A DNA stretch of 64,000 bases, taken from NCBI GenBank assembly GCA_037576195.1, contig CM075104.1, positions 23,762,211 to 23,826,210 on the forward strand. Direction: 5' to 3'. Below the pieces are notes generated by a model. It was not told the origin of the DNA, made no database searches, and saw nothing but the letters and a program-made list of their open reading frames with translations. Positions 43,329-54,452 of the stretch are shown piece after piece (positions within the stretch are counted from its first letter, which is position 1; each line of letters starts with the position of its first letter). Position numbers and translations under genes: made by a program. The DNA is from Phytoseiulus persimilis. Its lineage: Eukaryota; Arthropoda; Arachnida; Mesostigmata; Phytoseiidae.

Positions 43329-45350
43329 ATGCAGCGCGACCCTCCTCCGGAGGACAACCCATTCGTCGCTAAAGCTGCTCTGCGGCGCTCTCCTAGCGGC
43401 CCCGACGGTGGAAACACCTCCAGCAATGCCAACCTAGGTAGCATTCCAACTAACATAATAGACGAAGCCTCATTAGACGAAGCAATAACCACTAACCCAG
43501 AAGCCTCTTGCGAAAATATGGACGCAGAAACGCAGTCAGAAGATGAAAACAAGAAAGAATGGTTAACTCCCAATAACTCAAAGAACAAGAAGCGCAAAAA
43601 GCTCTCAACTTCTCCCTCTCAAGTAACCCCCGACGACCAACACACACCTAGCGAAATTAACGAAAGCATCTCTCAAATCCTAGACCATGCCACCAAACTA
43701 GAGAAAACCTGCAAAGTAGAATGTCCTAACACCAAAACAGAAATTAAAAAAGGCGCGGAGCAACTCTGCAAGCTAATCAGGAAACTCAAATCAATCAATA
43801 GAACTAGGGAAGCAGACTTTAACAGAGACTCAAGCATAACTGCACAAAAACTCAGGCAAGAAAACCAAGAGCTCAGGAACCACGGCCTAGCCCTTCAGCG
43901 AGACCTAGACCATTGTAGAGAACAAGTACGTAGCCTATCTGGGGAGAACCTCACACTTAAAGAACAAATTAGCAACTACACCAAAACTAGAACCTTCGAT
44001 AGCAAAGAACTAGAACGCAAACTCGACGCACTAGAGACTCCGGCCGACGTTGAAGCTCTCACCAGCCTCAACTGGCCCCTCAAAACCCTTAATAGAACAA
44101 AACTAAGCAGAGAAAGCATCCTCGCCCCTGCGAACACTCGTATACTCATTCTCAGCGAAAACAATAAGAAGGACAAGGAAGTCCTTACCCGACTCGGGGC
44201 CATGTACCCGAAAATCCTCAAGAATTTCGGAAAATGCCAACCCAAAAACGAAACCGTCCTCACCCTCAAACAGGGCTGCCCTGAAGGAGAGGAAGAAGAA
44301 GAGAACCTCCGAATTATCGCCTACAAACTCGAATCCGCATCCATCATCGAAACCATCACGGCCCTCAAGAAAATCACCAACGAACTCCAAGCAGACGAGC
44401 ACTGATCCGTCTACCTCACCGATGATATTCAAACCGACCGCGGCTCGAAGATCATAGAGTGTTGCCTTCACGGAACAGAACAGAAAGCTGATTTCTGCAT
44501 CAAGGGCAGGAAAAGCAAGCAGAGCGAAGACCTCTCCAACCAGCGGAACCTCCTCGTCAGAAAGCAAACAGGGAAAACATACGCGGACACTCTCAAGATG
44601 CTCAAAGAAACAGTGGGACCAAACCCGAAAGGGCTCGATATCCGTAGGATAACAGAAACCAAGGAGGGTGACCTGGTCCTCAGAGCCAGAGAAGACGTAC
44701 CGGGTGCCTCAGAAGAACTCTCCAAACTCATAAGCAACAGCACCGGTACTGTCGCGGAAGTCCTAAAGGAATCGAAGAAACCTATAATCATCCACGATCT
44801 AGACGGTGCCACTGAGGGGGCGGGAATCGAACAAGAAATACGCGAAGAAACTGGATGCACAGAACCTATCAGAACTTTCGAGACAAAGAGAAGCAACAGC
44901 GGCGCTCACACGGCCAGAGTCCTTCTCCCCAGAAGAGCCGCTGAAAAACTTCTCAAAAGGCGAGGAATCAAAATCGGATGGAGCTTCTGTCGAATCACGG
45001 AAAAAATAACGATCACACTCTGCTTTAACTGTCTCAAAGCGGGCCACCTCAGCAAACAATGCACAGAACCCAGGAATGACTCCAAGAGATGCTACAGATG
45101 CACCCTCGAAGAGCATCCCGGCAAGGAATGCACAACTGAAGCTAAATGTTTAGAATCTAATACCTCAGGTCACTTCAGCACATCTAGAGAATGCCCCTTC
45201 TACAAGAAACTGCTCGCCGAAAAGACTAAGGGTTCCGAAAAGACTCACGTGGGAGCACCACACACTGCTGACACTGCAGCGGACACAGCACCTCACGCAG
45301 CCAATACAACTACAACCCAGAGGAACAACGATAACAAGCAGACATCATGA
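43329..45350 (+). pseudogene. R1-like element 3 ORF1, gag-like, one nonsense codon
   Basis: First good Met at about 43329 (MQRDPPPEDNPFVAKAALR); frame continues to 45350 with a single TGA at 44403-44405. A long coiled coil (ELRNHGLALQRDLDHCREQV) precedes the RNA-binding part. Knuckles CFNCLKAGHLSKQC and CYRCTLEEHPGKEC are intact; the third (CLESNTSGHFSTSREC) has lost its second Cys. Confidence 0.82.
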
Positions 45351-48259
45351 ACAGACGACGAGAAGGAATCACCACAGTCCTACAAATTAACACAAACCGC
45401 AGCCGGCCCTCAATGGACCTAGCAGCTCACACTTGCCTCACCAAACACATCAACATTCTAACCATCTCAGAGCCCAACATCGCCGCACTCAACAACACCT
45501 TCCTAGTCAGCAACAACAAATCCTCCGCCATCAAATTCTTCCACCGAGCAACCCCATTCCACACTGGGATGGGCGACGATTTCGTCTGGGCCCGCTAGGA
45601 CAGCACGGCCCTCTACAGCTGCTATCTTTCACCCAACGCTTCCAACGAACACTTTGAAGACACACTAGACGAACTATCACACAGCATCAACGCACAACCC
45701 GCCAACACGAACACAATCTTGACAGGAGATTTCAACTCAGCATCCCCAGCATGGGGCAGCCTTTACACCAACAGAAGAGGTCGCACTCTCCTTGAGTGGT
45801 GCGCAGCGAGCAACCTCACCATCGTTAACCACGGCAACAAACACACATTCGAAAGGGGAAACCAAAAATCGCACATTGACCTCACAATAGCTAACACCAA
45901 CGCAGAAAGCTGCATCTCAGACTGGTGGATAGACACCGAGCTAGACAGCCTCAGCGACCACAAGTACATTCACTTCTCAATCACAACAAACAAAGACAAC
46001 AACCTACGCAATACCCAACACACCCGCAACACTTACAAATACAAAAACAACTACCAAAACATCGATATCAGAATATTCCTCCAGGATTTCAGCAAACACA
46101 TCAGCAAGTACAAACCTAATAATGTCGAGCAGCTTGAAAAAAGCATACACAGAGCATGCCGTAAAGCCAATATCTACACTAAAGACACAGACCGAGGCTC
46201 CTACTGGTGGAACGACAGGGTCGCGGAAACCAGGCGACAGTGCCTCAAGGCAAGACGAGCCTTCACCAGAGCAAACCCTGAAGACAGAGACACTGAAAGA
46301 GCAGAATACGAAAAACAAAAATGCAGACTTAAGCACGACATCAACAAATCCAAGAAAGAATCCCGGCGCCAGCTCTGCGAAGACATTGAGAAATATCCCT
46401 GGAACATGGGATACAAAATAATCGCGGATAAACTCAGGCTCCCCCGAACACAGATTCCAGACAACCTAATGAACGAAACCATTCAGACTCTTTTCCCAAC
46501 GCACAACAACATCGACAGATCCATCCCTGCTCCCCTAGAGTACAGCTTTCCCGAAATCACCGAACAAGAAATCACCGACACAGCCAAACAGATCCCAAGC
46601 AACAAATCCCCAGGTAAAGACGGCATTCCCTCCAAAATCACAAAAATCATCATGACGAAATTCACTGTCGGAAAACTCATCAAACACGGCGACTTCCCGT
46701 CCACCTGGAAAACCGCTGAAGTCGCCCTCATACACAAAAACGGAAAACCGAAAGATCACCCTAACTAGTACAGACCAATCTGTCTCCTCAGTACACTCTC
46801 AAAATCCTTCGAAAATATCATTTACAACAGACTCACAAACGAGATATCTAACAAAAGACTGCTACACGAAAACCAATTCGGCTTTATTAAAGGCAAATCC
46901 ACCACAATGGCGATAGAGAAGGTCCTATCGGGTCCCAAACTAGAACTCAAAAAAGCCAGCCAAAACCGCAAAATGTTCCTCCTAGTTCTCATAGACATCA
47001 AAAACGCTTTCAACTCAGTCAACTGGACCGCCTTGAAAAACAGCATCTCATCCCTAGACATATCACCCTACCTCAAAGCCATCCTCAACAGCTACTTATC
47101 TGACAGGTGGGTCAACTGCGGGAGCATCCGGCACGAAATGACGGCCGGTGTTCCCCAGGGATCCATCTTAGGCCCCACACTTTGGAACATAATGTACGAC
47201 GACCTATTCAGGACGCAACTTCCATCCGACTCTGAGATCATTGGATACGCGGACGAAATCTGCCTGGTCACCAAGGGTGACGACGAGAGAGACTGCGCCG
47301 AAAAGGCCAACGAGTCCCTCGAAATCGTATCCGAATGGCTACGGGACAGGTCACTCTCTACCGCCCCATCCAAATCTGAAGCTATATACATTACACGCAA
47401 ACATAAAATCACGCCATTCCCCATCATCTGCGAAGGCCAACAGATCAACATCAAAAAAAATGTCAAATATCTCGGAGTACACATAGATAGCAAGCTCAGC
47501 TTCCACACACACCTCAAACGAACAACCGAAAAAGCCACTAAAATCTCAAACCGACTCTCAGCGCTCATGCCACGAACACATGGCGCCGGCGAAGAGAGGA
47601 GAAAAACCCTCTCATCATTAGCATGGTCCATCACAAATTACGCGCACAGTATATGGTCCTCCTCCCTACATCACAAAACCTACAGACAACTAATAGACAA
47701 AACACAACGAATAACAGCCCTTAGAATCTGCAGAGCCTACCGAACAGTGTCAACGGAAGCAATCTTAATTCTAGCCGGAACAATACCCTGGCACATAAGA
47801 CTGCTAGCTCCCAACCAAAACAGCAACGACGACTACTACCCGTTCAGTCTCGAGGACCACTGCCTTCAGCAGTGACAAATCATTTGGGACAACACGAACA
47901 CGAAAGCACAATGGACAAAAAAGCTTATCCCCAGAATCGACCTCTGGTACAACAGACTCCACGGTGAACTCACATATCACATGACACAACTCCTCACGGG
48001 ACACGGGGCCTTTCAATCTTACCTCTTCAGGATAGGCAAGAAGGTCTCCCCTACATGCGTCCACTGTAGCAGCGGGGACGAAGACACACCAGAACACACT
48101 ATTTTTCACTGCTCGAAATTCTCCCCACACAGAGTAGCATGCTTTGGCCCCAACCCAGTAAACACGGAAAATCTCATCGAACACATCACAAAACAGCCTC
48201 AAAACTGGAACTTATTCTCTTCCTTCGCGTCAGCCATCTTGAACTCAAAAGAAGAATAA
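45347..48259 (+). pseudogene. R1-like element 3 ORF2 (endonuclease-reverse transcriptase), three nonsense codons and YADE
   Basis: One reading frame from ATG 45347 to 48259 with stops TAG 45596-45598, TAG 46766-46768 and TGA 47873-47875 and no frameshift. Endonuclease: TGDFNSASPAWGS and SLSDHKYIHFS. RT: VLIDIKNAFNSVNW, GVPQGSILGPTLWN, and YADE (47246-47257) in place of YADD. C-terminal finger CVHCSSGDEDTPEHTIFHC intact. The second catalytic Asp is replaced by Glu, so polymerase activity should be strongly reduced even without the stops (established for RTs). Confidence 0.88.
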
Positions 48260-48394
48260 GAGCGAGAACTCCTCCTCAACACATCAGCACAACACAATAA
48301 CACACCAGAAGCAAGGTAGATACAAAGTTACCATAACGCAGTGGGACCTCAGAGTCTCCCGGGGAGGAGCTGATGAAACTTCGGGATACCGGCC

Positions 48395-48473
48395 CCTCTC
48401 CGCGGCAAAGAGGATGGGTTTTAGTGAGTTTGCGAGTCTCACAGTACCCGAGTGCGAAACATCTGCCTCGGGT
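48395..48473 (+). other. Conserved three-hairpin 3' UTR structure, element 3
   Basis: Hairpin 1 CCTCT 48395-48399 with AGAGG 48409-48413; hairpin 2 GTGAG 48424-48428 with CTCAC 48438-48442; hairpin 3 ACCCGAG 48446-48452 with CTCGGGT 48467-48473. Loops between stems 2 are similar to element 1 (TTTGCGA). Confidence 0.75.
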
Positions 48474-48519
48474 CTGCATCAAGCATTTCCCACCTCTATA
48501 AAAAGAAAAATAAAAAAAA

Positions 48520-48532
48520 AGTAGAGGCAACG
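48520..48532 (+). repeat. Target-site duplication, right copy, R1-like element 3
   Basis: AGTAGAGGCAACG directly after the poly(A) tail. Confidence 0.88.
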
Positions 48533-48641
48533 ACACCGGCCAGACGTATGCAACCAGAGCCCGCGATCAAACGGGTCGACTGTTACAGACCTCTATCCGG
48601 AATCCGCCCAATGTTCGGGCGGCCCGACTAGGAGGGAGGAG
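48520..48641 (+). mobile_element. Gypsy element, end of pol and polypurine tract
   Basis: The pol frame interrupted at 42735 stays open here until TAG 48629-48631. The stop overlaps the polypurine tract AGGAGGGAGGAG (48630-48641), the usual plus-strand primer site directly before a 3' LTR. Confidence 0.7.
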
Positions 48642-49610
48642 TGTCGTGTTCTGTGATGGACTATAACGAAGCGTCCGTTGAGGACTGTCCTTGCCATATA
48701 TAATCGGCTTAGCCTGTCAGTTTGTCAGTTTGTCCGCACTTTTTCTGGAAGACATGAGGGTGATTCCGGGACCAATCTGAACATACTATGCCGAGTCTGG
48801 AGAGTTGATTCCGGTACGAGTCTGACCATACTTTTCAAAACGTGGAGGGGTGATTCTAGAACCAATCTGACCATACTTTTCAAAACGTGGAGGGGTGATT
48901 CCGGAACCAATCTGACCATACTTTTCAAAACGTGGAGGGGTGATTCCGGGACCAATCTGACCATACTTCTCAAAACGTGGAGGGGTGATTCCGAGACCAA
49001 TCTGACCACTACTTGCGAAGTCCGGAGGGGTGATTCCGAGACCAATCTGACTATTACTTTCCAAGTCCGGAGGGGTGATTCTGGGACTAATCTGAGCATT
49101 ACTTCCCAACTCTGGAGGGGTGTTTCCGAGACCAATCTGACCACTGCTTCCCAACTCTGGAGGGGTGATTCCGAGACCAATCTGACCATTTCTTGCCAAG
49201 TCCGGAGGGGTGATTCTGGGACCAATCTGACCATTACTTTCCAACTCTGGAGGGGTGATTCTGGTACTATTCTGAGCATAACTATTCCAGTCTGGAGGGG
49301 TGCTTCCGAGACCAATCTGACCACTACTCCCAACTCTGGAGGGGTGATTCCGAGACCAATCTGACCACTACTTCCCAACTCTGGAGGGGTGATTCCGAGA
49401 CCAATCTGACCATTACTTGCCAAGTCCGGAGGGGTGATTCTGGGACCAATCTGACCATTACTTTCCAAGTCCGGAGGGGTGATTCTGGGACCAATCTGAC
49501 CATTACTTCCCAACTCTGGAGGGGTGATTTCGAGACCAATCTGACCATACTTCTCAGAATCTGGAGGGGTGATCATCAGACCAATTAAACCATACTTTTC
49601 AAAACCATGA
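48642..49610 (+). mobile_element. Probable Gypsy 3' LTR containing a minisatellite
   Basis: Begins with TG (TGTCGTGTTCTG) immediately after the polypurine tract. TATA box ATATATAA at 48696-48703, a CAGTTTGT short repeat, then the 45-bp array. The right end is unclear; no CA end or target duplication could be fixed. The region 48691-48790 is repeated inverted at 22384-22500. Confidence 0.55.
48745..49600. repeat. 45-bp minisatellite, about 19 units, inverted relative to the first array
   Basis: On the minus strand the units read IGLGITPPELGSSGQ and variants, the same 15-residue period as at 15827-16500. All frames of one strand lack stops for hundreds of bases. Confidence 0.92.
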
Positions 49611-50424
49611 TGCTGACTCCGTGAAGAAAGTGAAAAGTGCTTGGTGCCGCGGAACGCCGTCCAACCGCGCACAGCGCGGCCGGCTGGTATAACATATGAG
49701 AGACGAAAACCCAGACACGTGCTGGCTCAGCCCTCGCGGGACGTTTCGGAATGAGTTTGTCAACCGACTCCGACAACCGGAGCTAGAGTGATTAAGAGAT
49801 CAGATCTCCGGTGGAATTTCAACCATTTCGACGGGTCAGTAAGCGGAGCGCTTCATCCGAGAATTTGGAAACCATGCTTCTTCCCAAGCTCAGCGGCTCT
49901 ACGAAAGAGCTGCTGAAACCAGTGTAAGCACCTGCCAGGTCAAAACAACGGAGTGTCGACAAGACCTCTGTGCGCGGAAGCGGCGCTTCGTCGGAATGAA
50001 ACTTCGTGATTGAAGCTGAAGTTGGTGTCAAACGACCGCGAGTATGAGCAATGTTTCTACTCCAGAGCCTATATCAAGAATCCTGACAGACTCAATATTC
50101 CGATATCAGCTCAATCTTCGGATGAAGCGATGTCACGTGGGAAGCGAACGCTTGGTCTGTATTTTTCGAGGAGAAACTGCTCCACTCTGAAGAGCGTTCC
50201 TCCCATTTTCGAAGACAAACATGCAATCGACCGAGTGGAACTCGGCTGGGACCGAGAGTGGTCTTCGAAGCGAGCTCAACAGCACGGAACACCAGTTCCG
50301 ACAACCTACAGAATGGTAGGTGAGTTCTACATTGGTCACCGAGTTCCAAGCTGATTGACAACATCCCTCAACCTATTATTACCCCTATATCAATGGAATA
50401 ACTCACATATCAAGAATTCAAGGT
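49611..50424. other. Spacer and 5' part of the valyl-tRNA synthetase gene
   Basis: Hairpin CCGCGC-ACA-GCGCGG at 49665-49679. A plus-strand frame at 50010-50354 could hold an N-terminal exon of the synthetase (VELGWDREWSSK would fit the pre-core region), but I cannot fix its ends. Confidence 0.35.
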
Positions 50425-53400
50425 TTTGCCGCCGCCGAACATCACCGGAGATCTACATTTGGGACATGCTCTGACAGTCGCGATAGAAGATTCAATCTGC
50501 AGGTTCCAGAGACTTCGAGGATCGCCGGTCGTTTGGATCCCAGGTGAACTTTCGAGCCTTCATTCGCTTTTTGCTCTGCCATCTATGCTTGGAATGATTG
50601 ATGCAACTCCGTCTAGGTTCCATAGCTTTTCATTGGAACAGGAACCGATCATGCGGGCATCGCAACTCAGACCGTTTTGGAAAGAATGTTGGCGAACCAG
50701 CAGGCTGGTTCGGTGCGATTCTCTGAGGAACAGCGTTTTGAGGCAGCCAGAAGATGGAGAGAACAGAAAGTGAGCACTAGAGAGGTTTCTAGTGGAAGAG
50801 GCATGAGGAAGTTATCCAGGACATCATCAGCTTCTTGACTCGCTGTTTCCCAAAAACCCATGGTGGTTGCGCTTTTCAGGAAAGCATAATCAACTCTCAA
50901 CTCCGGCGGCTCGGAGCTTCCGTGAATTGGGATCGAGCTCTCTTCACGATGGATGAGCGAATGAGCGCAGCGACAGTTGAGGCTTTCGTCCGACTTTATG
51001 AAACCGGGAAAATTTATCGGTGAGCCTCTGATGATACCGGTTCTTATTCTTCAATCATTGTTCGGTCATCTTTTCGTACAGAATTGAATTTCAAGTAACC
51101 TGTGAATTTGTTTTGTGTTCAAGTGACAAACGTCTAGTGAACTGGTGTACCACTCTGCGATCAACGATCTCAGACATCGAAGTCGACCACATTGATGTTA
51201 AACCGGATCAAAAAATTCAAGGAGTCAATGTGGGCTGCATGCATCACTTCGCATATCCCATCGTAGGAGGTAAGTTATCCAATTTAAACTAGACCTAAGA
51301 GTAAACTAATGTAAGCCCGAAGTATGGATTGCCATCTCCGAGTCCATGGTCTGACGCCGACTTCTAGCAATTCTTGGGACGCGGAATATACGAGTGAAAT
51401 ATCCTCCGGATTCTCGTCGAGGATAGCTGCCCCCATCTGGAAGCCGTTTGCTTCCGGTATTCGATCCCTCTCGGAACCGACGGGGGGTTCGGCAGTCATA
51501 GATACCCACCGGGAGCAGTCAGTTGGAAGAAGGGGCCGCTTCTGATTGCGGACTAAGGGAAAACAATCTTGGTCGTCTCGCTACTGAAGAAGTTTCAAGA
51601 TGTGAGAGTGCTCGGCCGGGCTCTCAAGTTGCGGTCAGCCAGGGTCTGCGGAGTCTATGTCGGCACTCACCGAGATGTCCAGTCGGACAACTTTCCAGAT
51701 ATCTCGACATGAATCTCGCGCGACCCCGCAGTGCCAGGTCGGTTTTACTGGAGTCGGTTTATTCTATTCGTTTCTGATTCAAGGTGGCGAAGTTGTTGTA
51801 GCAACGGGCCGGTTGGACACCATGCTCGCTGATGTTGCCGTGGCCGTTCATCCAGATGACCAAAGATACTCGACTTTGACCCACCTCCAGACTATTTTAG
51901 AGCACCCCATCTCCAGACGCAAGCTCCTGTTATTGAAAGACTCTCAGGTGAGTTCTTGAGGCTGTTCAATTATCCGGTCTCTAAGACGGCAAACCTTTTT
52001 CCTAGTCGGATAATAAAGAGGGTTCTCCAGACGATTATCTTCCTTTAATCGGGGACCTGCCCTCTCTAAATCCAGATAGATCCAGCGGTGGGAACTGGAG
52101 CGATGAAAGTGACCCCAGCATATTCCCGTGTCGACTTTGACCTCTGCACCAAACACGGAATCCGGGAGTTCCTGGAATGTTTCGACGATGCAGGCCTTCT
52201 GACTGTCGAAGGTTTCGAGGGAGATACTCAGGTGGAAGCCACTAACAAATTATTGAACCGTCTCGACCAGCTTGGCTTGTACAGGTACCGGCCATCTCCA
52301 GCAACCAGTATCACGCTTGGGGATGTTACATCGGAGGAAAATCCGGTCCCTGTGTAGAAGCGGCTCGCTCTATCAAATCTCATGGGCCGAAAATCAATCT
52401 TTGTAGGGGCACCTTTCCAGCAGCGAGAACTGTGCCGATATGCAGTCGTACTGGGAGCATCGTTGACCAACGTCTCAAAGCTCAATGGTTTCTCAAATGC
52501 GGTGAGGTTGGACAAAGGACTCTCAAAGAGGTGAATCGGTTTGGGGACGCTTCCGAGATCTCAAGTTTCGCCGTTTCTGCACTCCGCTCCGTATCTCATA
52601 GAGCGAACGATCTTGCAGATTGAATCCGGCCGATTGAAGTTCATCCCCCCGTACCACGGGAAAATCCTCCGGGAGTGGATCTCAAAAACTCAAGACTGGT
52701 GTATCTCGAGACAACTCTGGTGGGGTCACCGAATACCCGCGTACCTTTCCGCCGACGGGAAGTGGCTTGTCACGAAGGATCCGTCCACCGTTCCCGAGGG
52801 TTCTGTACAAGACCCTGATGTTCTCGATACCTGGTTTTCCTCGGCCCTTTATCCTCTTGTGGCTTTTGGATGGCCGGAGGTGAGTGAGCCTTCATAGGTG
52901 GCTCGTGCGTTCGAGTCTCAGCCAGGAGGAAATTCAGAAGGTGCACGTCCGACATGATCTTCTCACGCTAATTTCTGGCACGATTGCAGGTTCCGAAACC
53001 ACCACCCCTCAATCTGATGGAGACTGGTCATGATATTCTTTATTTTTGGGTGTTCCGAATGATATTGATGTCGCTTGAGCTCTGCAATCAACTGCCATTC
53101 GATACGGTGATGTTGCATGGCCTTCTGCGTGATGCAAACGGCCGGAAGATGAGCAAAAGTCTCGGCAACGCCATCGATCCCATGCACATCATCAACGGAG
53201 CATCCCTCGAAACTCTGCAGAAAACGGTATGCGAATCCGGAAACATCTTGATGAATCTCGAGCAACTATGTGAGAGATTTCGACGATATTCCGAAGCTTC
53301 TTACTATCGCTTCTGCTCCCTCCGCTCATTTATAGTCGGATGATTTGCACGCATTGGGCTACTTGAACCAAAAGGAGGCGCAGGCGGCGAGGAGACTGAC

Positions 53401-54437
53401 CAAGAAGCTGTTTCCGCAAGGGATCGCACAATGTGGAGCAGATGCTCTCCGGTTCACGCTTCTGAAAGCCGACACGACGGCTCAAGATATTGCTTTTGAT
53501 GTTCGCAAAACCCTCGCCAGCAAGAAGTTCTGCAACAAGATCTGGCAAGGTTTGTCCATTCATTCCGCGAGGGAGCCCGATATCTGACATGGGACACGTT
53601 TTCAGTATGGCTGGCCTAGAAGAACTGCTACCGAACCTTAGACATTATCGTCCGATTGACGTTCCGCCTTTCAGGCATTCGCTTCTACGTTAACGCAACG
53701 CAGTCTCATGGATACGTCACCGCGAAGTTGAACCCTCAGGATCACAGCCTTGACGAAGTCGATCGCTGGGTCCTGAGCAAACTCTCAAGCACCGAGGCGA
53801 TCGTGAGAGAGTCGTTGGAGTCCTACAGTGATATACATCACGGGTCTCATTCGCTCGAGAAGTTCTGGCTGACCAACTTCTGCGACGTTTACCTCGTGAG
53901 CTGAGTTCCAATTTTCCGATTGACCTGGCTATTTATCCGACATGACTCCAGGTACATGTATGAGCTCTTGTACAGAGTTCTCACCTCAGCGGAGTTCGCG
54001 CTATCTGATCGCTGTTCGAAAATTTTCAGGAGTTCATCAAGCCAGATATTTGGGGCGCGACAAAAGATCTCCATAGAAGGCTGGCAGTAGCGACGGAGAT
54101 CGTGACGTCTTTCGTTATCATTGCCTCTCCTTTCTTGCCGCATCTCTGTGAAGAAGTTCACCACAAACTTCAGTTGCAACGAGGAGTGGATAGGGAGCTG
54201 TGTACCTCGGTTCAGGACTGTGAATGGCCGTCGACTCATCATTGGAACAATATAGAAGTTGAGGAGAAACTCGATAGCCTATTGGAAAAGGTGTCCGAAG
54301 TCCGCCGGGTGAAACAGCAGAGTTCGGTCGAAGCGCTCAAAATGTTGGCAGATTTCAATGCATTCGATCGACGCGTGGTTCGCATCCTGTGCAAGATCGA
54401 TTCTTCCAGAACTGAGGCCGGAAAATCACCCCTTTGA
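50425..54437 (+). CDS. VARS2: Valyl-tRNA synthetase, probably mitochondrial; N-terminus not resolved
   Basis: Class Ia synthetase that charges tRNA-Val. Exons by splice phase: ~50425-50543, 50642-50769, 50880-51019, 51124-51269, 51784-51947, 52076-52284, 52407-52530, 52619-52879, 52990-53226, 53336-53549, 53675-53895, 54030-54437; every junction agrees. HIGH motif as [15 protein letters not shown]; editing (CP1) domain from [17 protein letters not shown] through [20 protein letters not shown] and [30 protein letters not shown] and [15 protein letters not shown] of the core; KMSKS in [14 protein letters not shown]; anticodon-binding helices from [12 protein letters not shown]. About 790 residues are accounted for. 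PICSRTG, the lack of a long N-terminal extension and the compact C-terminus favour the VARS2 type; cytosolic VARS is not excluded. A poly(A) signal AATAAA follows at 54447-54452. Confidence 0.92.
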
Positions 54438-54446
54438 TCGAATGTG

Positions 54447-54452
54447 AATAAA
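54447..54452 (+). promoter_or_regulatory. Polyadenylation signal AATAAA of the valyl-tRNA synthetase gene
   Basis: AATAAA 10 bp after the stop codon, same strand. Confidence 0.55.

Larger units (their letters stand above)
42736..48519 (+). mobile_element. R1-like non-LTR retrotransposon 3, nested in the Gypsy element
   Basis: 5.78 kb with a 13-bp target duplication and poly(A) end (48511-48519). ORF1 and ORF2 overlap by ATGA (45347-45350). Same clade and plan as elements 1 and 2, but the coding strand is rich in A and C, in contrast to the purine-rich element 1. Carries four nonsense codons in otherwise uninterrupted frames. The host Gypsy frame continues open after the second duplication copy, so the insertion was clean. 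Confidence 0.92.

Noticed and set aside
43310-44896. Minus-strand ORFs opposite element 3 ORF1
   Set aside because: Hydrophobic, low-complexity translations that are shadows of the A/C-rich coding strand.
48725-49672. A 315-codon minus-strand ORF over the second minisatellite
   Set aside because: Same explanation as the first array; the other strand is also open for 228 codons.
51284-51545. Extra exon of valyl-tRNA synthetase in the 514-bp intron
   Set aside because: The flanking exons join in phase and give continuous family-like sequence (FAYPIVG then GEVVVATG) without it.
52502-52510. GTGAGG donor inside valyl-tRNA synthetase exon 7
   Set aside because: Using it breaks phase with the next exon; the later donor at 52531 keeps the frame and the expected sequence.
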